Positions 35,496 to 48,149 of a stretch of 64,000 nt of DNA are shown piece after piece. Positions within the stretch are counted from its first letter, which is position 1, and each line of letters begins with the position of its first letter. The stretch lies in NCBI GenBank assembly GCA_023974075.1, contig JAMFTG010000111.1, forward strand, positions 208,501 through 272,500. The letters are read 5' to 3'. Below the pieces are notes generated by a model, which had not been told where the DNA came from, made no database searches, and worked only from the letters and a program-made list of their open reading frames with translations. The position numbers and the translations under genes were made by a program. The stretch comes from Chaenocephalus aceratus (taxonomy: Eukaryota > Chordata > Actinopteri > Perciformes > Channichthyidae).

Positions 35496-36199
35496 TTCAT
35501 GAAGTCCTCCCTTTTGATCTCTTCTCTTTGGTCACTATCCTTTTACGGTAGAAGCACCATGTCTTACAGCGATCTTGATAAGGACTGAATATCATTAATG
35601 GTGAGATAACACTTAAATCCAAAGCCTTATCTCTTCTCATTCTGCCGCTATCTCCATTTTTCTTCTTGACTTTGAATTTCTCTCCTTATGAATATTAACA
35701 CTTTATCACTTAGACCACTTATCTCTGTGCTTAATAATTCCCTCCCTCGTAATTACATGGTTTGTTCATCGCTTCAACAGTGGGATCCAGGAAATGAAAT
35801 GTCTTCGTTGCATCTGAAAGTTAAAAGGGGCACGGAGGTACTTAGATCTAATAAATTAGCTGGTGACAAGCAACATATACCTCCCTTCCACTCTAAGGAG
35901 GATACTGGGAGAGAAGTTAATTTATTCCCAAATTAATACTCCTTCAGGGAAGTCGAACACTAACTAATACCACTTCTGTTCCTGTGTTTTGTTTAGTGGA
36001 AGAATACTAATTAAGGTTTAAATTCCCTCCCTGGGCCCTGAACTCAGAACCATCCAAAACATTTGAGATTACCTGGAAACTCGTTATCTGCTAAAAAGGT
36101 TGTTCCACATGAGTGGAGGCTGTTCTGGACTAAATGAGTTTGTTTTGGATTTACACGTCAATTAGACATCAGGTTTATACTCCTAGTTGTGGACAGTTT
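35496..36199. other. unique sequence, no gene seen
   Basis: Nothing recognised with confidence. Confidence 0.45.
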
Positions 36200-36902
36200 G
36201 ATGGATAGATGGATAGATGGATAGATGGATGGATAGATGGATAGATGGATAGATGGATGGATAGATATAGATAAATTGATAGATTAGATAGATGGATAGA
36301 TGGATGGATAGATGGATGGATGCCATGGATAGGATGGATGGATAGATGGATGGATGGATGGATGCCATGATAGATGGAGGAGAGATAGATGGAGATAGAT
36401 GGATAGATTATGGATGATAGATGGATGGATGGATGGATGGATGCCATGGATAGATGGATGGATGGATAGATGGATAGATGGATAGATGGATAGATGGATA
36501 GATGGATGGATGGATAGATAGCTGGGATGGATGCTGCTCGCTCGATCGATGGATAGATGGATAGTATGATCGATGGATGATGGCTCGATGGATTAGATGG
36601 ATGATGGGATCGATAGATGCTAGGCTCGCTGGCTGGCTAGGCTGGCTCGCTCGATGGCTGGCTGGCTGCTCGCTGGCTGGATGCTGGCTGGCTCGCTATG
36701 AGCTCGCTTGGCTGGCTCAGCTGGCTGGCTGGCTGCTCGCTGGCTGCTGGGCTGGCTGGATGCTCGCTGGCTGCGGGTCGCTGGCTGCGCTGGCTCGCTC
36801 GCTAGCTGGATCGCTAGATCGCTCGCTGGCTCGCTCGCTAGCATCGCTGGCTCGCTAGCTCGCTGGCTCGATGCTCGCTATCGCTGGCTCGCTCGCTCGT
36901 GC
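36200..36902. repeat. compound tetranucleotide array: GATA/GATG passing into GCTG/GCTC
   Basis: From 36200 to about 36625 the units are GATA/GATG, with occasional gatgccat blocks. From about 36521 GCTG, GCTC and GATC units appear, and by 36640 the array is almost only GCTG/GCTC, ending near 36902. The 4-bp period holds across the change. Confidence 0.9.
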
Positions 36903-37190
36903 GCTTTCCCATGTCTTCTTATCTTCCTTTCTTGCTCCCCCTTTCGGCCCTGTTTGCGTTGCCCCCAACCCTCCCTTGGGCTTCCCTTTTTGTGTTTTTT
37001 CTTTGTTTTCCCCCGCTATCTCCGCGGCCCTGCTCCTGTTCCTGCTCCTCTTTGTCTTTCTTCCCCTTCCTTTGCCCTGTTTCGTGCTTCCTGTTCACCT
37101 GTGTTGACCCTGTCCCGCCCCCTCGCCCCTCCCGTGCAGTGTCCTTGAGCGCAGCGCCCTCGCTGTGCGCCTGTTCCCTCGTGCTGTCAC
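36903..37190. repeat. pyrimidine-rich low-complexity stretch
   Basis: C/T-rich plus strand (ctcccttgggcttccctt, cctgctcctgttcctgctcc) with no clean period. Open frames are compositional artefacts. Confidence 0.6.
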
Positions 37191-38744
37191 CGTTCTGGAA
37201 GTCACAAGGAGTCCCTTTGCTTTGTGGCTGGCCAGAGCTATCCTTCCGCCAGTTTCCAAAATCTGATGAGACCTTCCCTGCTGCCCGGGTATTGTTATGC
37301 AGCATCGAAATGCACATATGTTTGGAATTACATGTCAATAAAACATCAGTCTGTTGGCAAAGTGTTCCTAAAAGCTGGTCAGGTTAAGCCCGAGTGTGCT
37401 CGATGTGCTGTCGTGGCCTTTGGCTCTTTAAACAATGGAAGAGTGGACTTGCGGTAATAATAAAGTAGCACGCAGGTGGCAGCTTTATCAAATAACTAAT
37501 TGAGAAATGACTCCCACATGCCACTGAGGATGTGTGCAGGAGAGCATGCACTTCCTGTTGCAAAACACAAGTTGGATAAAAGCTTTGACCTTTGGATAAA
37601 TGGAAGCAGCAGGGGAAGTCCGTCAAGGTAATCAGATCATCTGTTTCGGATTATGTCGTGTCCCTTCGGAAATGTGTGCTCCCTTTAGAGCACACGGCTG
37701 AGAAGGCATTTGGATAATTCTCCACTAAGGAGTTTTAAGCTATGAACCTTCTGGAAACGAGCAGCCACTCATCTCCCAAATGAGGATGCTGGGATTAAAT
37801 TATTATACTATAACTTCAAATCTTGCTAAGTCTATTTGTCTAATATGAAGTCATAATGTCGTTACACTTGATATAAGACCGAATAACTTAATAATGAACA
37901 ATGCAGTGAGATATAGGGTCTGGTTTTCAGAGGTAGAAGTATCTTGTTAAGTCAAAGACTCTTGAAAACGTTGTATCTCAGATTTCTTTTTACATTTTTT
38001 AAATAAATCACCAACTAACATCAAAACAGAACACTTTGGAGCATGTCTGGCTTGTTTCGTGACACACCATCTCCTGATTCTGGAAACAACGAGTTCTCCC
38101 AGCTAATTACAACATCTGATGTATCTAAATGTCTAGAAATCCTACCAAGCTAATTGTCCCTTGTTCTATCGGCAGATTTGTTTACTTACTGCAAACAATA
38201 AACACCGTGTTTTCAGCACCGTGAGGATCATTTATTCCACTGCATGAGAAACAACTTCGGTGTCACTTATTTTTATCAAGAAATGATGTCTTCAATTTGC
38301 CGAGCACAACGTAGATCTCTTCCTCGTGCAAAAACCCAACTGCCGCACGAAGCAGAAACAAGCTGCAGGATCCGTGTTGTCGTTATTTATGACCCGAAGC
38401 TCTTGAGTGCACGGCCAGCTGATTTCAAAACAAGGAAGGAGCTGCTTACAGAGCAACTGTACGCATCACACACACTACAAGCCAATTATTTTTAGAGAGA
38501 GAGAAGTAGTCCGGGTGGAAAACAGCAAATGGAAAACGCTGGCGAGACAAAGCAGCAAGATGTGATGTTTTACAGCAGAACACAACGACTCGTAGGTAGA
38601 GACTCAATTAGTTTCTGAAATGCACCATGTTGCAGTCCAGGAAAACTGCTGCAAAAGTAATTTGGTTATATACCGCTCAATATGTATCCGTCTTCTAAAA
38701 CCACCTGGAGTCTTTTGCTATTTCTTTAAATTGCAGTTTTATCT
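37191..38744. other. unique sequence, no gene seen
   Basis: No exon or element ends recognised. Confidence 0.45.
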
Positions 38745-39790
38745 TTTCTTATTTTCCAACCTTGCCTTAGGGAAGATTGTTGAGATGCACACAATCAAAC
38801 ATACAAATAATACAAAATATGTGTGTGTTTTGCTATTTCATAAACCTATACGAAGCCCAGATAGGGTTGGGTTTACCTTGTAGTTTCATCTACTAGGACA
38901 GATTTTCGCGATGCTAATCCATTTTTAAAATATCAAAAAAATATGTGCTTGTGTACTGTCTATTTGAAAAGCCCATATGAAGCCCAATCACGTAGGGTTA
39001 GGGTACCGTGTAGTTGTATCTTTGGTGTTCTTCAACCTTGCCTTAGGAAAGATTGTTGAGATGCATATAATCAAACATACAAATAATACAAAATATGTGT
39101 GTGTTTTGCTATTTCATAAGCCTATAAGAAGCCCAGATAGGGTTGGGTTGGGTTGGGTTGACCTTGTAGTTTCATCTGTTTTATTTTTCCATTTTTCCTT
39201 AGTGTAAGGGACCAGCAGAAGTTCTGATGTCAAACACTGGCAGTTTATTACAAGCATCGGCCGGATAATTCACATCACAAGTCACACAGTCAAAGGTTCT
39301 GACTGCACGGGTGGGTTGTCAAGTCAATTCTGATCAGCCTCGCATCTTGGTAGACCCTTTAACTAGTTTACCGAGAGCTAATCAGCATGTTGGGGGAAGG
39401 TATACGTGAACACCTGGAGACACTGAATCACTCAATCTGTGGCTCGTGTGACCGAGAGTTGACCGGTCATAAACTGATAATGTCAGCAATAGCTGAGACT
39501 TCCCATTCCTTAAGACAGATAACAGACTTAGGCTTCGTCGTAAATGTCAACAGGCCGAAAGGTTAAATATCTTAAGTAAAGACAAAATTAATCCCTAACA
39601 CTTAGGACAGATTTTCGCGATGCTAATCCATTTTTCAAATATCAAAAAATATGTGTTTGTGTACTATCTATTTCAAAAGCCCATATGAAGCCCAATCACG
39701 TAGGGTTAGGATACCGTGTAGTTGTATATTTGGTGTTGCCTTAGGAAAGATTGTTGGGATGCATAAAATCAATCATAAAAAAATCTAAAG
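38745..39790 (+). repeat. about 280-300 bp tandem repeat, three copies
   Basis: ccttgcc-ttag-gaaagattgtt recurs at 38760, 39036 and 39734. aggacagattttcgcgatgc recurs at 38895 and 39604. cccatatgaagcccaatcac and tagggtt-gg-taccgtgtag also recur. With the LTR (398 bp + 5) removed, spacings are about 276-306 bp. Confidence 0.85.
39203..39600 (-). mobile_element. solo LTR with perfect 5-bp TSD
   Basis: The 398 bp begin TGTAAGGGACC and end CCCTAACA, with cttag duplicated exactly at 39198-39202 and 39601-39605. No second LTR or internal region is present. On the minus strand it starts TGTTAGGG and has AATAAA (ttgtaataaactgcc) near its far end, so minus is the likely sense. The retroelement class (Gypsy, ERV or other) cannot be told. 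Confidence 0.85.
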
Positions 39791-40336
39791 ACTGTGTTTG
39801 TGTTTTATCTAGATATGATATACCAATATGACGCTCCATTACCTCCAGGTTACAACGGTATACTTTCGATTTGAATCCAAACACATCCTGAGGCTTCAGA
39901 GATGGATTATATGATGAGAGGCATTACCACTTTTCCCTCAGTGTTCCCTCACAGTGATCATTACAGTTCCCCTTGCCGGAGAGATCGACGTCACAAGGAT
40001 AAAGACAATTATTGTCACCGCGACAGTCCACCAAGTTCCTGAGAAATGACACTCGACAGGTGTTCATTTCAACTGCCGAGTTACATCATAGCTCATATGG
40101 AAACACAAGAATGCAAAATATCTCTTTTAAAATGAAACCCTTGTTAAATACGTTGTAATTGTTATTTATAGCTGATGTAATCATTCATGGTTGTGAGCAG
40201 GATCTTGTTATTTCTTGTCGTTGTAAAAGTCATTTCTTTTTTGCTTGTTTTGTAGAAAAATAATTATTTGTTTACAACATGACGCCGACGACGATGACCT
40301 ACTCTTTTATCTTCAAGACAAATGTACGCTATAGGG
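39791..40336. other. unique sequence, no gene seen
   Basis: Nothing recognised. Confidence 0.45.
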
Positions 40337-40881
40337 CAGGGGTGTCAAACTCAATTTCATCGCGGGCCACATCAGCATTATGGTTGCACTCAAAGGGCCG
40401 GTTGTAACTTTAAGACTATATAAAAATACATATAAATATATATATATAAAATAATGTATTATATTACATCTGCATTGGATTATCATCGGATAGGGTAATA
40501 ACTTCATAATTAACTACGTCTGAAAGCAGAAGTCTAGGGCAAATAATTGCAAGTCTCTTCAGTGCGTATGTCCCAAAATGATTTAAAAAGAAAAGCCAAT
40601 TCTGGAGAAATAATAAATAGAAGTGACATTTTGAAATAAAAATCTAATTCTGAGAAAAAGGAATTCTATGAAAAAATGCATATTTGAAGAAAAAAAGGCA
40701 AATTCTGAGAAAAAAGTCATATTTGAGATGCATTGTGGGACATGTAGTTTATGGGCAACGTGCTTCTGTAGCATGTAACCGTATAATAAACATATTATAT
40801 TCTTTGCAAGCTCTTGTGGGGCCACATAAAATGAAGTCGCGGGCCGAATGTGGCCCCCGGGCCTTGAGTTTGACACCCCTG
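40337..40881 (-). mobile_element. hAT-like element, copy 2 (inverted relative to copy 1)
   Basis: It starts CAGGGGTGTCAAACTCA and ends GAGTTTGACACCCCTG, flanked by ctataggg (40329-40336) and ctagaggg (40882-40889), a one-mismatch 8-bp duplication. It is close to the reverse complement of 12262-12814 throughout. No transposase. Confidence 0.85.
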
Positions 40882-42463
40882 CTAGAGGGGGACCAGAAGC
40901 GTTTCTTAAGCGTCTTCTTGCCACTATTGAACACGACGGAGGTTATTTGAGAGTGTATTTATTTGTATTTGTTTGTATCTTGATTGTTTTTGTAGTTGTT
41001 TTGTTTTGCTTCTCATTATTATAAAAGTTTCTGACATGTTCAATACATTGACTAATAGAAAAAATGTACTAACACGAAAGGTGATTTGATTTCAAAGATG
41101 TTATGGACTACTGGCACTTTGGATATTAGATAACGGCTGACCACAGGAGGAAAGTCGGCAGGCACAGCAGGAGAGAGGGGAACGTGATGTGCATTCATTC
41201 ACAACTAAAGACACGACCTTCGGTGTTCTCTGCCCTCCAAGTGAACTCTCCAACAAAGCGATATTCACGGACACTTCTGATCAAAGTGGCAAGTGTATAT
41301 CCTCGGCAGGAAGATGAGAATCAAAGGTGTTAACAAAGAAAACCAGACAAGTTGGGGTATGCGGTTCTGTTCAGAGAAAGACGCCCGGTGGCTCTTTTGT
41401 TGCTGCAGACAGTTGAGAGATATGAGCTGGGAGAATTCAATTTTTGGGCAATTTTATGCTTAAAACATGACCCAGTATTCGACCTGACTATTGAGACATA
41501 CCGAAAGGAAGTGGCAATGAATGAGTAAAGGAGAATAGATTGTATTCAATGATTGTATCGTTATAGCTCTGGGTATCATGGCGCTCTGAAACGGGGCCGT
41601 GTAACGTCTGAGATACAATGAAAACATCACCATTAGTCTTCAAGTATACCCTCTGTCATTCTGCAGACGTTCAATAGCAGTGTTGAAGAAAGCCAAAGAG
41701 AGGTGTTTGCAAACATGCCACTATAGGTCGTGAACTGATTCAAAAACTGCTTTCTTTGCATTTTTCGTTAAATGTGGACAATAAAAGTGTCCAAGGAAAA
41801 TCACTGTTGAGAGGTTTGAGTTTACAATTGGGATAATGATACATCTTCAATTTAAGAACATCACTGTTGTTTTGAATAAGTGCCATGTCCTTTGTATGTC
41901 TGGGATCTTCATATATACTTATACAGATGTAGCGCTTCATTTCAGACGCCTACCCGTGCGGGTCCGTGATCGGCACGGGGGTGGGCCCCTGCTGAAAAGG
42001 AAAACCCCCCGCAGGACTTGAAACGCCCCCTTGATAAATACATTTAATTATAATGAAACCAGCTGCAATGGATCATGGATCCACCAGGGGGAGCCGTGAA
42101 AAGCTGCCACACTGGAACTCATGTGAAATAAACAGCTGATCTACAGGTATCTGATATAGCGGATATTTGTTAAGATCCATATGTCACGGATAGGATCATA
42201 TTCTGTGCTAAATAAGAGACATGTAATCATTTACTAAACATCACCATGTAACCTGTTTATAATCAGGGGCTAACTGGTACGCAGGTATGCATGCGCGGCA
42301 GACATCTGAAATGCGTACCGGCACTTGTGTCGCTAAGCGCATGTGCGTACCGGCGGACTTGTGAAGCATTTCAAGAAGGCGCTTCGACGACAGAGCCGGT
42401 CGCTGTGTGTGTGAGACGGGGCTGCTGTCAACGTCGCGTGCTCCGCTAGCGCCCACCTTCACC
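40882..42463. other. unique sequence, no gene seen
   Basis: No recognised exon. GC content and CpG rise from about 42250, leading into the 33-bp repeat. Confidence 0.45.
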
Positions 42464-42670
42464 CCGTCCGTCGACGTTCAATACCACAACCGACACCCCG
42501 TCCGTCGACGTTCGATACCACACCGACACCCCTCCCGTCGACGTTCAATACCACCTTCACCCCTCCCGTCGACGTTCAATACCACACCGAGACCCCGTCC
42601 GTCGACGTTCGATACCACACCGACACCCCTCCCGTCGACGTTCAATACCACACCGACACCCCGTCCGTCC
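42464..42670. repeat. 33-bp CpG-rich minisatellite, about 6 copies
   Basis: Unit ccgtcgacgttcaatacc + acaccgacacccc. GTCGAC sites occur at spacings of 34, 33, 31, 33 and 33. Units 2-3 and 5-6 form a related pair (cccgtcc...ttcgat then ccctccc...ttcaat), suggesting dimer duplication. The proline-rich frame is an artefact of the period. Confidence 0.9.
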
Positions 42671-43710
42671 GCAAAACAGAGGGGCTGAACACAGAGCTTT
42701 GCGTGGGCAGCCCTGAGGACCAACCATGGTCTCCTGGTACGTAATTCACTAAGAAAGTTATGGGCACCCCTGTTTATAATAATTATACCCCACAAATTAT
42801 AATAGTGCCTCAGCAGTTAACATATTAATCACAGAACTTTATCCTGTTAATTCAATGTTTTTGAAGATAATTAAAACCATGCTTTGTCAAATAGCTCTGA
42901 TGTCAAGAAGTAGGCAAGACTCCAAAACAATTATCACACAACTAACGACTATCTACAATCACAATCATGCTAATACGGTGAATGATGTCAACTTCATTAA
43001 TTAGAGAAAGGACAGAAACAAAACACGAGGTCAGACGAGGAAGTCTTCACTGAAGTCTGCCTTCATTAAGCTTTTATCTAAAGTGAAGCGATCAACTTCC
43101 AGTCTTCCAACGAGTCAGGGAGTAATGATCGGGAAAAGGAAGAAGAAAAGACAACGTTGCTGATTCACGACAGCCCTTTCGTCTTCATCAGTTGTAATCT
43201 CCAACAAAGAGACTCTTCACCAAAGATTGCAGACAACAGAGAGGTCGGCAAGTGGAAGACAAAAAGCTGCAACAACGAAAGCAAAAAGTGAACCTGCCGA
43301 CAGCATTCTTCAGAGGAGGCGGCGAGACAGAAAAGAAGAGGAAAGGAGCTTTGCTATGAGGACGAGAAAGAGGTGAGAGGAAATAAGTACTACATTACAG
43401 AAGGGACCGTTTGCACAAGACTTCCGTTGGGCCGAAGGACCGGAAACAGACCCGAGGAGCGCGGCCTGCCTACGGTCACTTCTGGAGAGACATGAGAGCG
43501 AGGCTGCCACCGACCAACACGTCTGCTTCGGGTGTGTTTCTACTAACTTTAGAGAGACAGAGACAAAGGGATACAGAAGAGACAAGAGATGGAAAGGACT
43601 GACATGTTTTTGTTTTATGATGCAATATTAAGAAACAAATATGATGAATTGTAAGGAATATTGTGAACTCATAAGCTTGCATTTCCCCCTATAATTGAAT
43701 ATGTGTGCTT
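42671..43710. other. unique sequence, no gene seen
   Basis: Purine-rich in parts (43100-43400). No recognised exon. Confidence 0.45.
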
Positions 43711-43785
43711 GTAATAATAATAATACGTTCTTTTTTATTGTTTTAATTATTATTATAATTGTTTTTATTATTAGTAGTAGTACTG

Positions 43786-43832
<47 letters not shown>

Positions 43833-43975
43833 ATTGTTACTGTTATTATTATTGTATTATTATTATTTTTTGGTTTGACTTTTTAGCAGAAGTATTATTA
43901 TTATTATTATTACTGTTATATTATCATTTTTTCTTATTATTACAACAACTGAAATCAGATGTATTATAATATTAT
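43711..43975. repeat. (ATT)n trinucleotide-rich tract
   Basis: Interrupted ATT/TTA units; the longest pure part is about 43787-43835. Confidence 0.85.
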
Positions 43976-44332
43976 TATTGCTGATATTATTATAAATTAT
44001 TTTATTTACATTTTTAATTTTGTTGTTGTGTATTCAAGTCAGTTTATAATCTGAAAGTGTAAAGCAATGAGTAATTAAAACTGTGAGATACATTTAGTGA
44101 ATTACAAATGGGGCGAAGCCTGTGAGCGAGTTCAGGCAGTCAACTCGAGCACCAATGATACATTAACTCGTGACGCACCTCGTCCCTCTGACAACCAACC
44201 AAACACATTTTCCTAAACATGCCGCTCTATTGAAGCTGCCAGGTCTTCTTGCCTCTGCCTCGCTAGCTGCTGCTGCTGCTGTGTTCACTTGCTACTCCTG
44301 CTGCTGTGTTTCATGTTGCCGCTGCTCGCCTG
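43976..44332. other. unique sequence, no gene seen
   Basis: AT-rich, then a short CTG/CTC-rich part (44262-44310) leading into the C-rich array. Confidence 0.45.
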
Positions 44333-45384
44333 CCCCCCCACCACCCCAGCTTCCACCCCAGCTTCCACCCCAGCTCCACCCCAGCTTCCACCCCAGCTTC
44401 CGCCCCAGCTTCCACCCCAGCTCCACCCCAGCTTCCATCCCAGCTTCCCCCCCAGCTCCACCCCAGCTTCCACCCCAGCTTCCACCCCAGCTTCCGCCCC
44501 AGCTTCCACCCCAGCTCCACCCCAGCTCCACCCCAGCTTCCACCCCAGCTTCCCCCCCCAGCTCCACCCCAGCTTCCATCCCAGCTTCCATCCCAGCTTC
44601 CCCCCCAGCTTCCACCCCAGCTTCCACCCCAGCTCCACCCCAGCTTCCACCCCAGCTTCCACCCCAGCTTCCCCCCCAGCTCCACCCCAGCATCCACCCC
44701 AGCTTCCCCCCCAGCTTCCACCCCAGCTTCCCCCCCAGCTCCACCCCAGCATCCACCCCAGCTTCCACCCCAGCTTCCCCCCAGCTCCACCCCAGCATCC
44801 ACCCCAGCTTCCACCCCAGCTTCCACCCCAGCTCCACCCCAGCTCCACCCCAGCTTCCATCCCAGCTTCCCCCCCAGCTCCACCCCAGCTTCCACCCCAG
44901 CTTCCACCCCAGCTCCACCCCAGCTTCCATCCCAGCTTCCCCCCCAGCTCCACCCCAGCTTCCACCCCAGCTTCCCCCCCAGCTTCCACCCCAGCTTCCC
45001 CCCAGCTCCACCCCAGCTCCACCCCAGCTTCCACCCCAGCTTCCACCCCAGCTTCCACCCCAGCTTCCCCCCCAGCTCCACCCCAGCTCCACCCCAGCTT
45101 CCACCCCAGCTTCCACCCCAGCTCCACCCCAGCTCCACCCCAGCTTCCACCCCAGCTTCCACCCCAGCTTCCACCCCTGCTCCACCCCAGCTTCCACGCA
45201 AGCTTCCACCCCACCACCACCACCCCACCACCACCACCCCAGCTTCCACCCCAGCTTCCACCCCAGCTTCCACGCAAGCTTCCACCCCACCACCACCACC
45301 CCACCACCACCACCCCAGCTTCCACCCCAGCTTCCACCCCAGCTCCACCCCAGCTCCACCCCAGCTAGCACCCCAGCTTCCACC
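44333..45384. repeat. 12/11-bp C-rich minisatellite (CCCCAGCTTCCA)
   Basis: Units are ccccagcttcca (12 bp) mixed with ccccagctcca (11 bp) and a few ccccagcatcca. Two blocks of accaccacc lie near 45209-45235 and 45290-45315. The plus strand has almost no G outside AGC. The minus strand, the nrg3 sense strand, is a run of GGGG clusters with AGCT. Open frames of 345-410 codons on both strands are compositional artefacts. Confidence 0.95.
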
Positions 45385-46382
45385 TGTAGGCTCGGGGGAT
45401 AGCTATCTAATCATCAATCAATGTTCTCTGTAAATCTGTGGAGTGATGAGGCCCGAGCCGAGACGCCAAACTCAAACTATGCTGCTTCTAATAAACATAT
45501 TAAGAAACGCGTGAGTCAGACTGAAATATAGATACTGGCTAAAATGTAACAAAGTAGAATAAAATAGCTGCATTTCTCAAAGTACTAAAACCTATAAATC
45601 CTTCTCACATGCAGTACTTGGGGTAAAAGGTAATGTATACCATGTGATGCCTGTGTGGTGAACAGAGTGGGGGGGGGGGGGGGGGGGGGGTGCAGCTGCA
45701 GCTCTAACTAGCAGGTGAGACGAGTGGACTGCAGCATCATTACATCGTCATTAGAGTTCAGTCTGCTTGCGTGTGGTGCCCCTGGCTCTGCAGGAGAACG
45801 ACCAACACCGAGAGGAATGTCGAGAACAGGTGGGAGAGATTTAAATAGAGAGGATTTATCTCTAATCCCTCCAGTGACAGTCAGCCTCGTGATCTCCAGT
45901 CAATCGCTGAACAATGTGATATATTAATAAATACGGCCGCGGTGACACATTTCCCAGATTCCTTTCCGTGCCTCGATGTTGTGATGGATGGCTTTAACTC
46001 CTATGGAAATGAGAAGATGCTTTGGATGCAAGTGAGATATTCTACGTACGACGGACAAAGATTTAGATTTAGGATTCCCTTCAGCTTCGAGAGAAGACAT
46101 GAGACCAAGAATGCTGCGGAAGTAGGGCGAGCTCTTCCAGCTGGGCCGAGAAGAACTGAACGATGCAAGTGTGCTCAGCGCTAACCCAATTAAAGCTATA
46201 TATATAGTTCAAGAAGTCATTACGCAATATTCACACGGTGAGAATGCTTTAACACACAACGTGCAAACTGACTTTCTCTGTCCTTGTATTCATGATCAGG
46301 ATTTGAAATCTCTTGCTTTCCTAAATTATTTAATCGATAAATAATATTGGGTTACATTAGATACGGTTTTGTTCAATTGGGA
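45385..46382. other. unique sequence with a poly-G run
   Basis: About 21 G at 45670-45690. An 80-codon plus-strand open frame at 45942-46184 is not recognised. Confidence 0.45.
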
Positions 46383-47066
46383 ACATACTGATATACTCCT
46401 CAACATCAGCAGGAGAGGACTCTTTAAAGTAGAGACACTACATACTGATATACACCTGAACATCAGCAGGAGAGGGACTCTTTAAAGTAGAGACACTACA
46501 TACTGATATACACCTGAACATCAGCAGGAGAGGACTCTTTAAAGTAGAGACATTACATACTGATATACACCTGAACATCAGCAGGAGAGGACTCTTTAAA
46601 GTAGAGACACTACATACTGATATACACCTGAACATCAGCAGGAGAGGACTCTTTAAAGTAGAGACACTACATACTGATATACACCTGATCATCAGCAGGA
46701 GAGGACTCTTTAAAGTAGAGACACTACATACTGATATACACCTGATCATCAGCAGGAGAGGACTCTTTAAAGTAGAGACACTACATACTGATATACAGCT
46801 GAACATCAGCAGGAGAGGACTCTTTAAAGTAGAGACACTACATACTGATATACACCTGAACATCAGCAGGAGAGGACTCTTTAAAGTAGAGACACTACAT
46901 ACTGATATACACCTGAACATCAGCAGGAGAGGACTCTTTAAAGTAGAGACACTACACACTGATATACACCTGAACATCAGCAGGAGAGGACTCTTTAAAG
47001 TAGAGACACTACATACTGATATACACCTGAACATCAGCAGGAGAGGACTCTTTAAAGTAGAGGACT
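46383..47066 (-). repeat. 57-bp minisatellite, array C (about 12 copies)
   Basis: Reverse complement of the array A/B unit (cacctgaacatcagcaggag). One unit has an extra G (agagggactc near 46471). The terminus seen at arrays A and B is not present. Confidence 0.95.
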
Positions 47067-47234
47067 ATACACCTACATTTCAGCCTAATACGTTCTGTTT
47101 AAAGAGAGAGCAGAAACTTGGACACAGTGGACTTTTTTAAAGCATCCAAATGAATTTCAGTCTGAAATGTGTTTCCAGGGGATCCTTGGCTGTGGTCTCA
47201 CTGCTTGGCAGGCACTACAGTATGGAGGCCAGAG

Positions 47235-47339
<105 letters not shown>

Positions 47340-47472
47340 GGGATGACTTTGGCTCTGTCACACCAAGGTCTCCACTCTAACTCCACTATAATGAGCCTGT
47401 CAGCACGGTGTGAGCCATAGGAGATGGGCTGCCCCACATCAAGCTAGTTTCACAGTCAGGGATGAGTCACTA

Positions 47473-47477
<5 letters not shown>

Positions 47478-47521
<44 letters not shown>

Positions 47522-47530
47522 GCGTGCGTG
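47478..47530. repeat. (GT)n microsatellite
   Basis: GT units ending in gcgtgtgcgtgcgtg. Confidence 0.9.
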
Positions 47531-47630
47531 CATACTGGAATTGTTTATGGTAAAAAAAAATGCTCAATACCCAGAGTAAACCTGTTGTCTTTGAGAGTGG
47601 ACTGGAGTGCTCTATTCTTTGCAATTCCTA

Positions 47631-47797
<167 letters not shown>

Positions 47798-48074
47798 TTT
47801 GGAACCACTTTTAGTAATTGTAGGCCACAAACAAAAGCTGCACACACGTCTTCATTGCGATGGCTCCGACAAGCTCGTACAATTGAGCTGTTGCAAGTTA
47901 TCAAAACTCAACAATGGCAGGATCGACATGTTTATTCAACAACAAAAAAACAAATAACACAATCAACTTCGTGGCTTAAGTTGCACACGCACACCGCGGA
48001 AACACCACGAACCAAAAGCAGGTTATTCCAACCACCCTGTGACGTGTCTACACCCATGTGAGCTCGCAAATACA

Positions 48075-48080
48075 GTGTGT

Positions 48081-48146
<66 letters not shown>
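48075..48146. repeat. (GT)n microsatellite
   Basis: GT with one GA interruption near 48086. Confidence 0.95.

Positions 48147-48149
<3 letters not shown>

Noticed and set aside
42407..42688. 93-codon Pro/Arg/Thr-rich frame
   Set aside because: Mostly the 33-bp CpG-rich repeat; no recognised domain or splice context.
43411..43602. 63-codon plus-strand frame in purine-rich sequence
   Set aside because: No homology recognised and no exon signals.
44170..45433. Open frames of 345-410 codons on both strands, Pro/Ser-rich or Gly/Trp-rich
   Set aside because: All follow the 12/11-bp C-rich array; open in nearly every frame because the repeat has no stop codons, with no start context or domain.
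45794..45829. 36-bp microexon candidate (ctctgcag before, gtggga after)
   Set aside because: Splice motifs alone; wrong strand for nrg3 and no known peptide.
45942..46184. 80-codon plus-strand frame
   Set aside because: No recognised protein, splice context or promoter; the length is expected by chance.
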